Assembly (NCBI GenBank): GCA_963921305.4
Contig: CAWUEX030000002.1
Location: 1,364,001 to 1,428,000, forward strand
DNA from: CAWUEX02 sp963921305
GTDB lineage: Bacteria; Pseudomonadota; Alphaproteobacteria; Rhodospirillales; Rhodospirillaceae
Reading direction: 5' to 3'
Length of the DNA: 64,000 nucleotides
The position numbers and the translations under genes were made by a program. Below, one piece after another: positions 43,813 through 52,333 of this stretch. The first letter of the stretch is position 1; each line of letters opens with the position of its first letter. A model generated the notes under the pieces. It saw only the letters and a program-made list of their open reading frames with translations, was not told the origin of the DNA and ran no database searches.

Positions 43813-44291
43813 CAGGCGCCTCCTTGCATAGCTTTGGCACCCGCCGCGATGGCTTTGACGATCCCGTGGTAGCCGGTGCAGCGGCACAGGTTACCTTCCA
43901 GCTCTTCGCGAATGGTCTCTTCACTGATGTCTTCGCCCTTGTGGCGATCGACAATGGCCAAGGCCGACATAATCATCCCCGGCGTACAGAATCCGCATTG
44001 CAGTCCGTGGTGATCGCGGAACGCTTCCTGCATCGGGTGCAGTGTACCGTCGGCGTCGGCCACACCTTCGATGGTGGCGATGTCCTGACCGTCGGCCTGC
44101 ACCGCAAGCAGCGTGCAGGATTTGATCGACTTGCCGTTCATATGAATGGTGCAGGCGCCGCATTGACTGGTGTCGCAGCCGACATGGGTGCCGGTCAGGC
44201 CCAGCTGGTAGCGGAGAAACTCGACCAGAAGCGTGCGCGGCTCAACCTCGCCGCTGTGCTCCTTGCCGTTGATGGTCATTGAAATATTCAT
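43812..44291 (-). CDS. coxS: CoxS-like 2Fe-2S subunit of a molybdenum hydroxylase
   Basis: This 159-residue small subunit has two 2Fe-2S clusters. The N-terminal ferredoxin type is GCDTSQCGACTIHMNGK with a further Cys in IKSCTLLA. The C-terminal helical type is QCGFCTPGMIMSA and GNLCRCTGYHGI. It passes electrons from the Mo site to the FAD subunit. It is co-transcribed with coxM (1-nt overlap) and lies downstream of coxG. Confidence 0.95.
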
Positions 44292-44333
44292 GCGCCTTGC
44301 GTCCGGTTATGCGTGTTCTGAGGGTTCTAACGG

Positions 44334-44984
44334 TTAAGCGAAGATAAGCCAAATCACACCGACGGCGAAGAGTGCACCGACCATCGGCGCCCATATGCCG
44401 AACGTGATCGGCCGGTGGGCGTTGAGCGGGTCTGGTTTCTGTTCCGGTACCGGCACGCTGACCGGAGCCGTGTCCGGGGGAGGTGGGCTTTGGGAGTCCG
44501 GCGCTGGCACCGGTGCCGATTCGGACTCCGCTCCGCTCGCCGCCGTGGCTTGTTTGCTGAACTCCGAGAAGAAATCGTCGGCCATTTTCTTCGCGGTTGA
44601 ATTGATCAGCCGGCCGCCGATCTGGGCCAGCTTACCGCCGACGCTGGCATTCACCTCATAGGATAGCTTGGTCCCGTCGGGAATGTCGTCCAGCTTCACC
44701 GTCGCGCCGCCCTTGGCGAACCCGGCGGCGCCGCCCTTGCCGGATCCGGAGATGGTGTAGCCGTTGGGCGGATCAATGTCAGACAGCGTTACTTCGCCGC
44801 TGAACTTGGCCTTTACCGGCCCGACTTTCGCCGAAACGGTTGCCTCCAACTCGGTCTCCGAGTGGCGGGTGATCGATTCGCATCCCGGAATGCAGGCTTT
44901 CAAAACTTCGACATCGTTCAAAGCCTCCCAAACGACATCGCGTGGGGCGGGGATGTCATAGGACCCGCTCATATCCATAGTCAT
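44334..44984 (-). CDS. coxG: CoxG-like SRPBCC protein with C-terminal membrane anchor
   Basis: This 216-residue protein has an N-terminal CoxG/SRPBCC lipid- or ligand-binding fold (about 1-150): DIPAPRDVVWEALNDVEVLKACIPGCES, KVGPVKAKFSGEVTLSD, LSYEVNASVGGKLAQIGGRLI. A Pro/Ser-rich linker (about 155-190) and a C-terminal membrane helix (MVGALFAVGVIWLIFA) follow. CoxG anchors CO dehydrogenase-type enzymes to the membrane; a role in supplying quinone-like electron acceptors has also been proposed. The ATG has GGAG 5 nt upstream. It heads the coxG-S-M group. Confidence 0.9.
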   Translation of the reverse strand: MTMDMSGSYDIPAPRDVVWEALNDVEVLKACIPGCESITRHSETELEATVSAKVGPVKAKFSGEVTLSDIDPPNGYTISGSGKGGAAGFAKGGATVKLDDIPDGTKLSYEVNASVGGKLAQIGGRLINSTAKKMADDFFSEFSKQATAASGAESESAPVPAPDSQSPPPPDTAPVSVPVPEQKPDPLNAHRPITFGIWAPMVGALFAVGVIWLIFA

Positions 44985-45086
44985 GTTCTCCTGAACTTAA
45001 GGCGTGGACAGGGGTTTGCCCTGGGGCGGGTCAAAATGCAACCACCCGGGCCGTCCTGTACGGACTTCGATCAGAACGCTCTCTCA

Positions 45087-46859
45087 CTAGTGTTGATGGG
45101 CGATCCCGGCGCCGCTCGGCACACGGATGTCATCGACCATGTCCTGTACCTCGTCCGGTGGCGCGGAGGTGAAGCGTGCGACGGCGAAGGCGACAGCGAA
45201 ATTGAGCGCCGCACCGATGAATCCGATTCCCTCCGGCGAAATGCCGAACAGCCAATTGGGATCGCTGTTCAGGTCCGGGCGGATGAACTTGAAGTAGACG
45301 ATATAGCTGAAGGTGAAAATCAGACCGGTCACCATGCCGGCAATCGCGCCTTCCTTGTTCATACGCTTGGAGAACACGCCCAACAAGATCGCCGGGAACA
45401 GCGAAGCTGCCCCCAATCCGAAGGCGAAGGCAACGACTTGAGCAACGAAGGCCGGCGGGTAAATCCCAAACAAGCCCGCCAACACCAGCGACACGGCGAT
45501 GGCGATGCGCGCGTACAACAGTTCCGCTTTCTCGCTCAGGTTTGGCGAGAAGGTTTTTTTCAGAAGGTCGTGCGACACCGCTGCAGAGATTACCAGCAGC
45601 AAACCCGCCGCGGTCGACAGCGCTGCGGCAAGTCCGCCTGCAGCGACCAGAGCAATCACCCAGTCGGGAAGACCGGCGATCTCCGGATTGGCGAGCACGA
45701 TGATGTCGCGGTCGACGTAAACCTCATTGGCGGACTGTGTCGGCCGGTTATCGAGCAGCCGCTCACCGGACGCGCCACGGCCTTCGGCAAACACCGGGGC
45801 ACCCTCAAAAGGCGCGCCGGCGCGGTACTGCAATTGTCCATCGAGGTTTTTGTCCTGCCAGGCAATGAGTCCGATCTCTTCCCAGTTGCGGAACCAGGCC
45901 GGGGTTTCCGCGTAGGTTTTTTCGTTGACGGACTCAACGAAGTTGATGCGCGCAAACACAGCGACCGCCGGGGCGGTGGTGTACAGGATGGCGATGAACA
46001 CCAGCGCCCATCCGGCGGAGCGGCGCGCGTCCGACACCTTTGGCACAGTGAAGAAGCGCACGATCACATGGGGCAGTCCCGCCGTGCCCAGCATCAGGGC
46101 GGCGGTGATGGCAAACACATCGATGGTCGACTTGGTCCCCTCGGTGTAGGCGCTGAAGCCGAGATCAGTCAGCACCCCGTCGAGCCGGGCCAACACCGTT
46201 TGCCCTGACCCATCGGCCAGCGTCCCGCCGAAACCTAACTGGGGCAGGGCCGAGCCCGAGACCAGGATAGAAATAAAAATCGCCGGCACGAGATAAGCGA
46301 AGATCAGCACGCAATACTGCGCGGCTTGCGTATAGGTGATGCCCTTCATGCCACCCAGCACGGCATAGACGAACACAATCGCCATGCCGATGACGACGCC
46401 CATGGCGATGTCCACTTCCAGAAAGCGCGAGAATACGATCCCGACTCCGCGCATCTGTCCGGCGATATAGGTAAACGAGATGAAAATCAGACACACCACC
46501 GCGACCACACGCGCGGCTTTGGAGTAATAGCGTTCGCCGATGAAATCCGGCACGGTGAACTGGCCGAACTTGCGCAGATAGGGCGCGAGCAACAACGCCA
46601 GCAGGACGTATCCGCCGGTCCAGCCGAGCAGATACACCGAGCCATCGCGCCCCATGAAGGCGATGATTCCTGCCATGGAAATAAACGACGCCGCGCTCAT
46701 CCAATCCGCCGCCGTGGCCATGCCATTGACCACCGGGTGCACGCCACCGCCGGCGACATAGAAGTCGTTGGTCGAGCGCGCCCGCGCCCAAAGTGCGATG
46801 GCGATATAGAGCGCGAAGGTTATGCCGACGAAAATGTAGGTGAGGACTTGTACGCTCAT
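45087..46859 (-). CDS. Sodium:solute symporter, ActP/VC_2705 type
   Basis: This 590-residue inner-membrane symporter of the SSS family has about 13 hydrophobic segments. Typical blocks are STNDFYVAGGGVHPVVNGMATAADWMSAASFI (read in pieces), FTVPDFIGERYYSKAARVVAV, GGMKGITYTQAAQYCVL and LMLGTAGLPHVIVRFFTVP. A loop between about 300 and 390 is enlarged relative to ActP. It is translated with its small subunit (ATGA overlap). Substrate is probably acetate or another short carboxylate, by family. Confidence 0.88.
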   Translation of the reverse strand: MSVQVLTYIFVGITFALYIAIALWARARSTNDFYVAGGGVHPVVNGMATAADWMSAASFISMAGIIAFMGRDGSVYLLGWTGGYVLLALLLAPYLRKFGQFTVPDFIGERYYSKAARVVAVVCLIFISFTYIAGQMRGVGIVFSRFLEVDIAMGVVIGMAIVFVYAVLGGMKGITYTQAAQYCVLIFAYLVPAIFISILVSGSALPQLGFGGTLADGSGQTVLARLDGVLTDLGFSAYTEGTKSTIDVFAITAALMLGTAGLPHVIVRFFTVPKVSDARRSAGWALVFIAILYTTAPAVAVFARINFVESVNEKTYAETPAWFRNWEEIGLIAWQDKNLDGQLQYRAGAPFEGAPVFAEGRGASGERLLDNRPTQSANEVYVDRDIIVLANPEIAGLPDWVIALVAAGGLAAALSTAAGLLLVISAAVSHDLLKKTFSPNLSEKAELLYARIAIAVSLVLAGLFGIYPPAFVAQVVAFAFGLGAASLFPAILLGVFSKRMNKEGAIAGMVTGLIFTFSYIVYFKFIRPDLNSDPNWLFGISPEGIGFIGAALNFAVAFAVARFTSAPPDEVQDMVDDIRVPSGAGIAHQH

Positions 46860-47248
46860 GCGGCATCCCCCGCAGGTGCGGACGTGGCGGCAGGTTTGTC
46901 GTCATCATCGACGCCGTGGGCGCGGTCGATCCGGTGCATCGCAATTACATAGACGAAGATCAACACCACGAACACGTAGATTGCGCCCTGTTGCGCGAAC
47001 CAGAACCCGAGCGGAAAGCCCATGAAGGTGAAGGTGTCTAGCGTGTCGGCAAATAGAATGCCTGCGCCATAGGACACGATGAACCAGATCGCCAGCAGCG
47101 TGCCGACCAGCCGCAGATTGGCGCGCCAATAGGCGCCAGCCTTGTCTTCCGACAATACTTCTCCCTCATGCGCCGAGTGTTCGGTCGGATTGTCCTGGCC
47201 CTCGTGATGATAGACGTTCGGTTCGCCGTCTTTGTCGCTGTCGCCCAT
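46856..47248 (-). CDS. DUF4212 small subunit of the sodium:solute symporter
   Basis: This 130-residue protein has two membrane helices (LLAIWFIVSYGAGILFA and AIYVFVVLIFVYVIAMHRID) and charged tails. It contains YWRANLRLVGTLLAIWF and FPLGFWFAQQGAIYVFV, diagnostic of DUF4212. In proteobacteria this protein always accompanies the VC_2705-type symporter, as here with a 4-nt overlap. An N-terminal acidic, His-containing extension (about 1-35) is unusual and may be regulatory. Confidence 0.9.
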   Translation of the reverse strand: MGDSDKDGEPNVYHHEGQDNPTEHSAHEGEVLSEDKAGAYWRANLRLVGTLLAIWFIVSYGAGILFADTLDTFTFMGFPLGFWFAQQGAIYVFVVLIFVYVIAMHRIDRAHGVDDDDKPAATSAPAGDAA

Positions 47249-47331
47249 CGTTCCCCCTTACGGTGCCACGTCACGCAGCGCTCCCTGCCGCACCCTCGCC
47301 TTATTTGGCCGCGATGCTAGGGTACAGGCCT

Positions 47332-48354
47332 ATGACACAGAAACAAGACGTCACCGCGCCACCTGTAGAGCCCGTCCTCGCGCCGGATGTCGCTGCCTCT
47401 ATTCTCGATGACGCGTTGACCCGATATGCGGCGCAGCGCCGCGATGCGGTGGCCGATTTCGTGCGCCGCACGTATGGCTGGCGTGGTGCCGCGCGGTTGC
47501 ATCGGTCGGCGCTGGGATGGGACTTGGTGCGCGCGCCTGCCAATCTCGTGCTCGGTGGGGTGACCGGCATGGCCCGGCTCGGTGGTGTGGCGGCGCGGTC
47601 TGTCGGTGCGCGCGGTGTTGGTGCGCGGCTTGGCCGGGTCAACGTGTTGCTCGATACGGATGTTGGCCGGGAAGTGACCTGGCGCCTGCATTCCGATCTT
47701 TTGATGATTCCCTACCAGCAAGTAGGACGCGTCAGTATGGCTGACGCCCTGTTCGACGAAATTCTGAAAGACCCGCGCGTGACCGGCCATGTCGATCGAA
47801 CCTTATCGGCGATCGCCGCGGAATCCGATGCCCGCGCGTTTCAGCGGCGGCTGGATCGGGCCTTGCGCGACTACATTGGGGCCCGTGCACCGGCGACGGA
47901 CATCACCGCCGCCTTCATGACGGCGGCCATCGGCTATGCCGCCTATCACAAAGCGACGCCCGGATTGGTTTCGCTCAGCGCCACGGTTGCTGCATCGCTG
48001 TCGCACTCCCTGGCGGTCTCGACCTTCTGGGCCGGGTCCGCCGCCGGCAGCATGTATTACGGATTGGTCGGTGCGCCCGCCGCCTCGGGTCTACTTACGG
48101 CAGGGGTCTTCGCCGGCCTGGCCGTGCCCGCCGCCGCCATCACCGCCCTGGCCGGCATGGTGTCCGATCCGCTGCAAGCCGCCACCGGAGCTCATCAGCG
48201 CCGCCTCATCCGTCTCATCGATACGCTGGAGACCAATCTCAAAAGCCGCCGGGACGAACCCTTGCCGCTGCGCTCTCATTATGTTGCGCGTTTGACAGAC
48301 TTATGGGACTGGACGGCGATGGCCTATACCCTAACCCAACGCTCATCTGTTTGA
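47332..48354 (+). CDS. Uncharacterised protein with C-terminal hydrophobic region
   Basis: I do not recognise this 340-residue protein. Residues 1-80 are Ala/Arg-rich and soluble (ASILDDALTRYAAQRRDAVADFVRRTYGW). A Gly/Ala/Arg-rich middle (GGVAARSVGARGVGARLGRV) follows. Residues ~200-290 contain three or four hydrophobic, Gly/Ala-rich segments (AAFMTAAIGYAAY, TVAASLSHSLAVSTFWAG, LLTAGVFAGLAVPAAAITALAGM), so it is probably membrane-associated. It is divergent from the symporter pair and could be linked to it. I chose the ATG at 47332; starts farther upstream are possible. Confidence 0.7.
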   Translation: MTQKQDVTAPPVEPVLAPDVAASILDDALTRYAAQRRDAVADFVRRTYGWRGAARLHRSALGWDLVRAPANLVLGGVTGMARLGGVAARSVGARGVGARLGRVNVLLDTDVGREVTWRLHSDLLMIPYQQVGRVSMADALFDEILKDPRVTGHVDRTLSAIAAESDARAFQRRLDRALRDYIGARAPATDITAAFMTAAIGYAAYHKATPGLVSLSATVAASLSHSLAVSTFWAGSAAGSMYYGLVGAPAASGLLTAGVFAGLAVPAAAITALAGMVSDPLQAATGAHQRRLIRLIDTLETNLKSRRDEPLPLRSHYVARLTDLWDWTAMAYTLTQRSSV

Positions 48355-48363
48355 GTCACACTC

Positions 48364-49632
48364 CTAGTCGCTGCGGCCTTTGCGTATCGCGTTCCGTCCG
48401 AACTTGGCGCGCACCGCGTCCATTGCGGTTTCCACGCCTTTGACCCGTTCCAAATCGTCATCCAGAAGATCCGGCAAATCGGCGACTGCGGACTCCGTCA
48501 ACGTGCCCGCGCCAATGCCGATCAGCCGGAACGGCCCCTTGGCCATTTCCCGCTGCAGCATCGGTTTGGCGACGCGATACATCACTTCGGCAAGTTGGGT
48601 TGGTGTACCCAGGGTCAGGGTGCGGGTGAGGGTGCGGAAGCGCGCGGTCTTGAGCTTCAGAGTGATCGCCCCGCCCGCCAAAGACTTATGCTTAAGGCGC
48701 GATGCGACATCTTCGCACAAGGGCCACAACCGTTTGAGCAGCACGTCCACGTCACCGATGTCCTGCGCGAAGGTGCGTTCCGACGAAATACTTTTCGCTG
48801 CCCGGTTCGAGGACACCCGGCGGCTGTCTTCACCCCGGCTGAGCCGCGCGAGGTGCCTGCCGGTATCGCCATAGCGCCGCTCCAGCTCGTCCGGAGTTTC
48901 CCGCTGCAAATCACCGATGGCGTAAAGCCCATCCACTTTGAGACGATTGGCGAGCGCCGGTCCCACGCCGGGGATGGCACCGATAGGCTGGTCGTGGAGA
49001 AACGACACCGCATCCTGTCTGCCGATCACCGCAAAGCCGTTCGGCTTGTCGATCTCAGACGCCATCTTGGCCAGGAATTTGTTGTAGCTGAGGCCGATGG
49101 AAATGGTGATGCCCACCTTTTGCTCAACCTCTTTGGCAATGTGGGCGAGGGTGACGGCAGGGGCGCGGCCATGCAGCCGGGTCGTGCCGCTTAAGTCCAG
49201 ATAGGCTTCGTCCAATGACAATGGCTCAACCAACGGTGTGACCTTGTCCATAATCGCGCGCACCTCGCGGCTGGCCGCGCGGTACTTTTCCATGTTGGGC
49301 CGCATCACCACCGCGTCCGGACACATCTTGAGCGCCTTGAACATTGGCATCGCCGACCGTGGGCCGTACTGGCGCGCCACGTAACAGGCGGTCGAGACAA
49401 CGCCGCGTTTGCCACCCCCGATCAGCAGGGGTTTGTCCCGCAGACCGGGGTCGTCGCGTTTCTCGACGGCCGCGTAAAAGGCATCGCAGTCGATGTGGGC
49501 CAGGCTCAACCGATCGAGCTCGTCATGGCGGATCACACGGTCCGATCCGCACACACCGCACGGCTTATTGAAGCCCGATGTGGCGAGGCAATCGCGGCAG
49601 AGCGCAGAGAAGGAGTCGGTCTTTGTTGTCAT
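48364..49632 (-). CDS. dinB: DNA polymerase IV (DinB family) with N-terminal zinc-ribbon-like motif
   Basis: This 422-residue Y-family translesion polymerase has catalytic acidic residues in HIDCDAFYAAVEKRDDP and PLSLDEAYLDLSG. Also present are the YxxxR-type motif ACYVARQYGPRSAM, palm/finger segment SIGLSYNKFLAKMASEIDKP and the HhH thumb GAIPGVGPALANRL. The first 35 residues hold CRDC and CGVC, a possible zinc ribbon seen in some alphaproteobacterial DinB proteins. The ATG at 49632 avoids overlap with the divergent chaC start. It makes short error-prone patches under DNA stress. Confidence 0.93.
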   Translation of the reverse strand: MTTKTDSFSALCRDCLATSGFNKPCGVCGSDRVIRHDELDRLSLAHIDCDAFYAAVEKRDDPGLRDKPLLIGGGKRGVVSTACYVARQYGPRSAMPMFKALKMCPDAVVMRPNMEKYRAASREVRAIMDKVTPLVEPLSLDEAYLDLSGTTRLHGRAPAVTLAHIAKEVEQKVGITISIGLSYNKFLAKMASEIDKPNGFAVIGRQDAVSFLHDQPIGAIPGVGPALANRLKVDGLYAIGDLQRETPDELERRYGDTGRHLARLSRGEDSRRVSSNRAAKSISSERTFAQDIGDVDVLLKRLWPLCEDVASRLKHKSLAGGAITLKLKTARFRTLTRTLTLGTPTQLAEVMYRVAKPMLQREMAKGPFRLIGIGAGTLTESAVADLPDLLDDDLERVKGVETAMDAVRAKFGRNAIRKGRSD

Positions 49633-49692
49633 GGCACGTTCGCCGTCACCCTTGACGGACCGGGCCGCAGGCCCACACCCTGCGTTCATATC

Positions 49693-50427
49693 ATGAAGCC
49701 ACATTCAATGCCTTCCGCAAAGCCGCCCGCCGCCGATCCGCTGACTCGCGCCAGTCTGAACGCCGACGCCGTGCGGCGGTCCATCCGCAAAACCAATCCA
49801 GATACCTATGTCTGGAGCGACGCGGAACTTGAGGCGTCCCTGGAGGAAACCTTGAGCCGTGCTTCGGATCAGCGGCACATCTGGGTCTTCGGCTATGGCT
49901 CACTTCTCTGGAATCCCGTGATCCATGTCACCCGGCGCCTGCCCGGCCGGGTCTTCGGGTACCGCCGCCGCTTCTGTATGCATGCGCCGACCGGCCGGGG
50001 TACGCCCGAAAAGCCGGGTCTTATTCTCGCCCTGGATGCCGGCGGCAGTTGCCAGGGTGTGGCGATGAAAGTGCGCGGCCGCGGTCTCCGTGATGAGCTA
50101 CGCCTATTGTGGCGGCGCGAGATGGTCGTGGGGTCTTACACCCCGCGCTGGGTTGATTTGCACCACGACGATGGCATTCAGCCCGCCGTCACCTTTGTCA
50201 TGAACCGCGAACATCGCTCGTATCGCGGCGCCCTCACGCCCGCGAGAACAGCGTCGATCATTGCCCGCGCCGCGGGTGTGCTGGGATCAAATGCGGATTA
50301 TTTGTTCGATACCCTTGACCACCTCCACGCTCATGGGCTCAAAGACAGGCCCCTGGAGGATCTCGCCGCACGCGTCCGGCGTATTCAGAAACGCGCCCGG
50401 CAACTCCAAAGAAGGACGTCAACATGA
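49693..50427 (+). CDS. chaC: Gamma-glutamylcyclotransferase, ChaC family
   Basis: This 244-residue protein has the ChaC fold: IWVFGYGSLLWNP (the YGSL glutathione-binding motif), VFGYRRRFCMHAPTGRGTPEKPGL in adjacent blocks, GSCQGVAMKV, LLWRREMVVGSYTPRW and VMNREHRSY. ChaC proteins cleave the gamma-glutamyl group of glutathione as 5-oxoproline. The ATG at 49693 clears the dinB start. Its stop overlaps the start of the ABC exporter (ATGA), suggesting coupled expression. Confidence 0.9.
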   Translation: MKPHSMPSAKPPAADPLTRASLNADAVRRSIRKTNPDTYVWSDAELEASLEETLSRASDQRHIWVFGYGSLLWNPVIHVTRRLPGRVFGYRRRFCMHAPTGRGTPEKPGLILALDAGGSCQGVAMKVRGRGLRDELRLLWRREMVVGSYTPRWVDLHHDDGIQPAVTFVMNREHRSYRGALTPARTASIIARAAGVLGSNADYLFDTLDHLHAHGLKDRPLEDLAARVRRIQKRARQLQRRTST

Positions 50428-52244
50428 GCGATCAGCGCAGCAGCCGCATGGCGATGCTGGACCGGCCCAAAGGCAAGGACACGCGCTACCTGTGGCGTAT
50501 GTTCGGCTTCATGAAGCCCTATGGCCTGGCGCTGACGTTGGCCGCGACCGCTCTGGTGCTGACCGCTGGCGCGACGCTGTCGATTGGTCTGGGGGTTAAG
50601 TTTCTCATCGACAACGGTCTAAGTGCCGGCGATCCCGAGTTTCTCAATCGTGGTTTGTATGTGCTGATCGGTATTGTCTGCGTCATCTCCGTCGGCACGT
50701 ACTTTCGCTTCTATTTCATCTCTTGGGTCGGTGAGCGGGTGGTCGCCGACCTGCGCCGTGCCGTCTATGCCCAGGTGCTGAAACTCAGCCCCGGCTTCTT
50801 CGAAGTCACGCGCACGGGTGAGATTCTCTCCCGCCTGACCGCCGATACATCTCTGCTGCAAACGGTGATCGGGTCGTCTCTCTCGATCGCCCTGCGCAAT
50901 GTGTTGTCGCTGATCGGTGGGGTGACTCTGTTGATCTATACCAACGCGAAGCTGACCGGCCTGGTGGCATTGGTGGTGCCCGCCGTGGTGGTGCCGATTA
51001 TCTGGTATGGGCGCAAGGTCCGCCGGTTGTCGCGCGACAGCCAGGACCGCCTCGCCGATGTCGGCGCCTACGCCGAGGAAAGCCTCAACGCGATCCGCAC
51101 TGTACAGGCCTACAGCCATGAAACTGTAGACAAAGAGCGCTTTGCCGAGGAAACGGAAAACGCGTTTACCACTGCCGTGCGCCGCATCGGGGCGCGGGCG
51201 ATGCTGGGATCGACGGTGATCTTTCTGGTGTTCGGTGCGATCAGCATCATTCTCTGGGCCGGCGGCCGTGATGTTATCAGTGGCGATATCACCGCCGGCG
51301 AGCTCACCTCTTTTGTGTTCTACGCGGTTCTGGTCGCCACTTCGACCGGCGCGCTTACGGAAGTGTTCGGTGATCTACAGCGTGCTGCAGGTGCCACTGA
51401 AAGACTGGTGGAGTTGCTCGAAACGGAACCGGACATTCGTCCCCCGGCCAACCCCGTACCCATGCCGGAGCCCGCCCGCGGTGACGTGCGGTTCGAGGAG
51501 GTGACGTTCCACTATCCGTCGCGCCCAGACGTTGCCGCCCTCAACGGCCTGACGTTGGACGTCAAACCCGGCGAGACGGTCGCACTGGTTGGTCCGTCCG
51601 GTGCGGGCAAGACGACCGTGTTTCAGTTGCTACTGCGGTTTTACGATCCTCAGGGCGGCCGCATTTATGTCGATGGCGTCGACATCAAACAGGCGGATCC
51701 CGTCGTGGCCCGCAGTCGCATCGGCTTGGTCGCGCAAGACCCGGTGATTTTTGCCGCCAATGCCTGGGAGAACATCCGCTATGGCCGGCCGGACGCATCA
51801 GACGACGAGGTCCGCGCTGCGGCGGAGGCGGCCATCGCCACCGAATTTCTCGACCGCATGCCCGAAGGCATGAACACCTTCTTGGGCGAAAAGGGCATGC
51901 GGCTGTCCGGCGGGCAGAAGCAACGCATTGCTATTGCGCGGGCGATTTTGCGCGATCCGGCCGTGCTGCTTCTCGACGAAGCCACCAGCGCGCTCGACGC
52001 CGAGAACGAACGCCTTGTTCAGCAGGCGCTTGAGCAGGTGATGGAAAACCGCACCACCATGGCCATTGCCCACCGCTTGGCCACCGTAGTGAACGCCGAC
52101 CGCATTGCCGTGCTGGAGGACGGCCAGTTGGTCGCGACCGGCAATCACGAGCAACTGCTGCACACCAGTCCGCTTTACGCCAGGCTGGCTCAACTGCAAT
52201 TTTCCGCCGAGTCCGGGCCGGAGTTGGCGGAAAAGTCCGCCTAG
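50424..52244 (+). CDS. ABC exporter with fused permease and ATPase (MsbA/ABCB-like)
   Basis: This 606-residue half-transporter has six membrane helices in the first ~330 residues and a C-terminal ATPase. The coupling region is GEILSRLTADTSLLQTVIGSS, Walker A is GPSGAGKTT, the Q-loop is VAQDPVIFAANAWENIRYG, the signature is LSGGQKQRIAIARA, Walker B is LLLDEATSALD and the H-loop is AHRLAT. Such exporters flip lipids or drugs. It shares a transcript with chaC (4-nt overlap), possibly linking it to glutathione-related export. Confidence 0.92.
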   Translation: MSDQRSSRMAMLDRPKGKDTRYLWRMFGFMKPYGLALTLAATALVLTAGATLSIGLGVKFLIDNGLSAGDPEFLNRGLYVLIGIVCVISVGTYFRFYFISWVGERVVADLRRAVYAQVLKLSPGFFEVTRTGEILSRLTADTSLLQTVIGSSLSIALRNVLSLIGGVTLLIYTNAKLTGLVALVVPAVVVPIIWYGRKVRRLSRDSQDRLADVGAYAEESLNAIRTVQAYSHETVDKERFAEETENAFTTAVRRIGARAMLGSTVIFLVFGAISIILWAGGRDVISGDITAGELTSFVFYAVLVATSTGALTEVFGDLQRAAGATERLVELLETEPDIRPPANPVPMPEPARGDVRFEEVTFHYPSRPDVAALNGLTLDVKPGETVALVGPSGAGKTTVFQLLLRFYDPQGGRIYVDGVDIKQADPVVARSRIGLVAQDPVIFAANAWENIRYGRPDASDDEVRAAAEAAIATEFLDRMPEGMNTFLGEKGMRLSGGQKQRIAIARAILRDPAVLLLDEATSALDAENERLVQQALEQVMENRTTMAIAHRLATVVNADRIAVLEDGQLVATGNHEQLLHTSPLYARLAQLQFSAESGPELAEKSA

Positions 52245-52333
52245 CCGGACGGGCCGGTTAAATTTTCGACTCAAAACGACAAATCCCGTATAGTTCAGGT
52301 CAGGCATTAGTCTTCGCTGGGGTTGGGCCCAAC

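Noticed and set aside
49633..49704. A longer N-terminus for dinB starting at 49704
   Set aside because: It would overlap the divergent chaC start and adds residues with no conserved character; the ATG at 49632 fits the family better.
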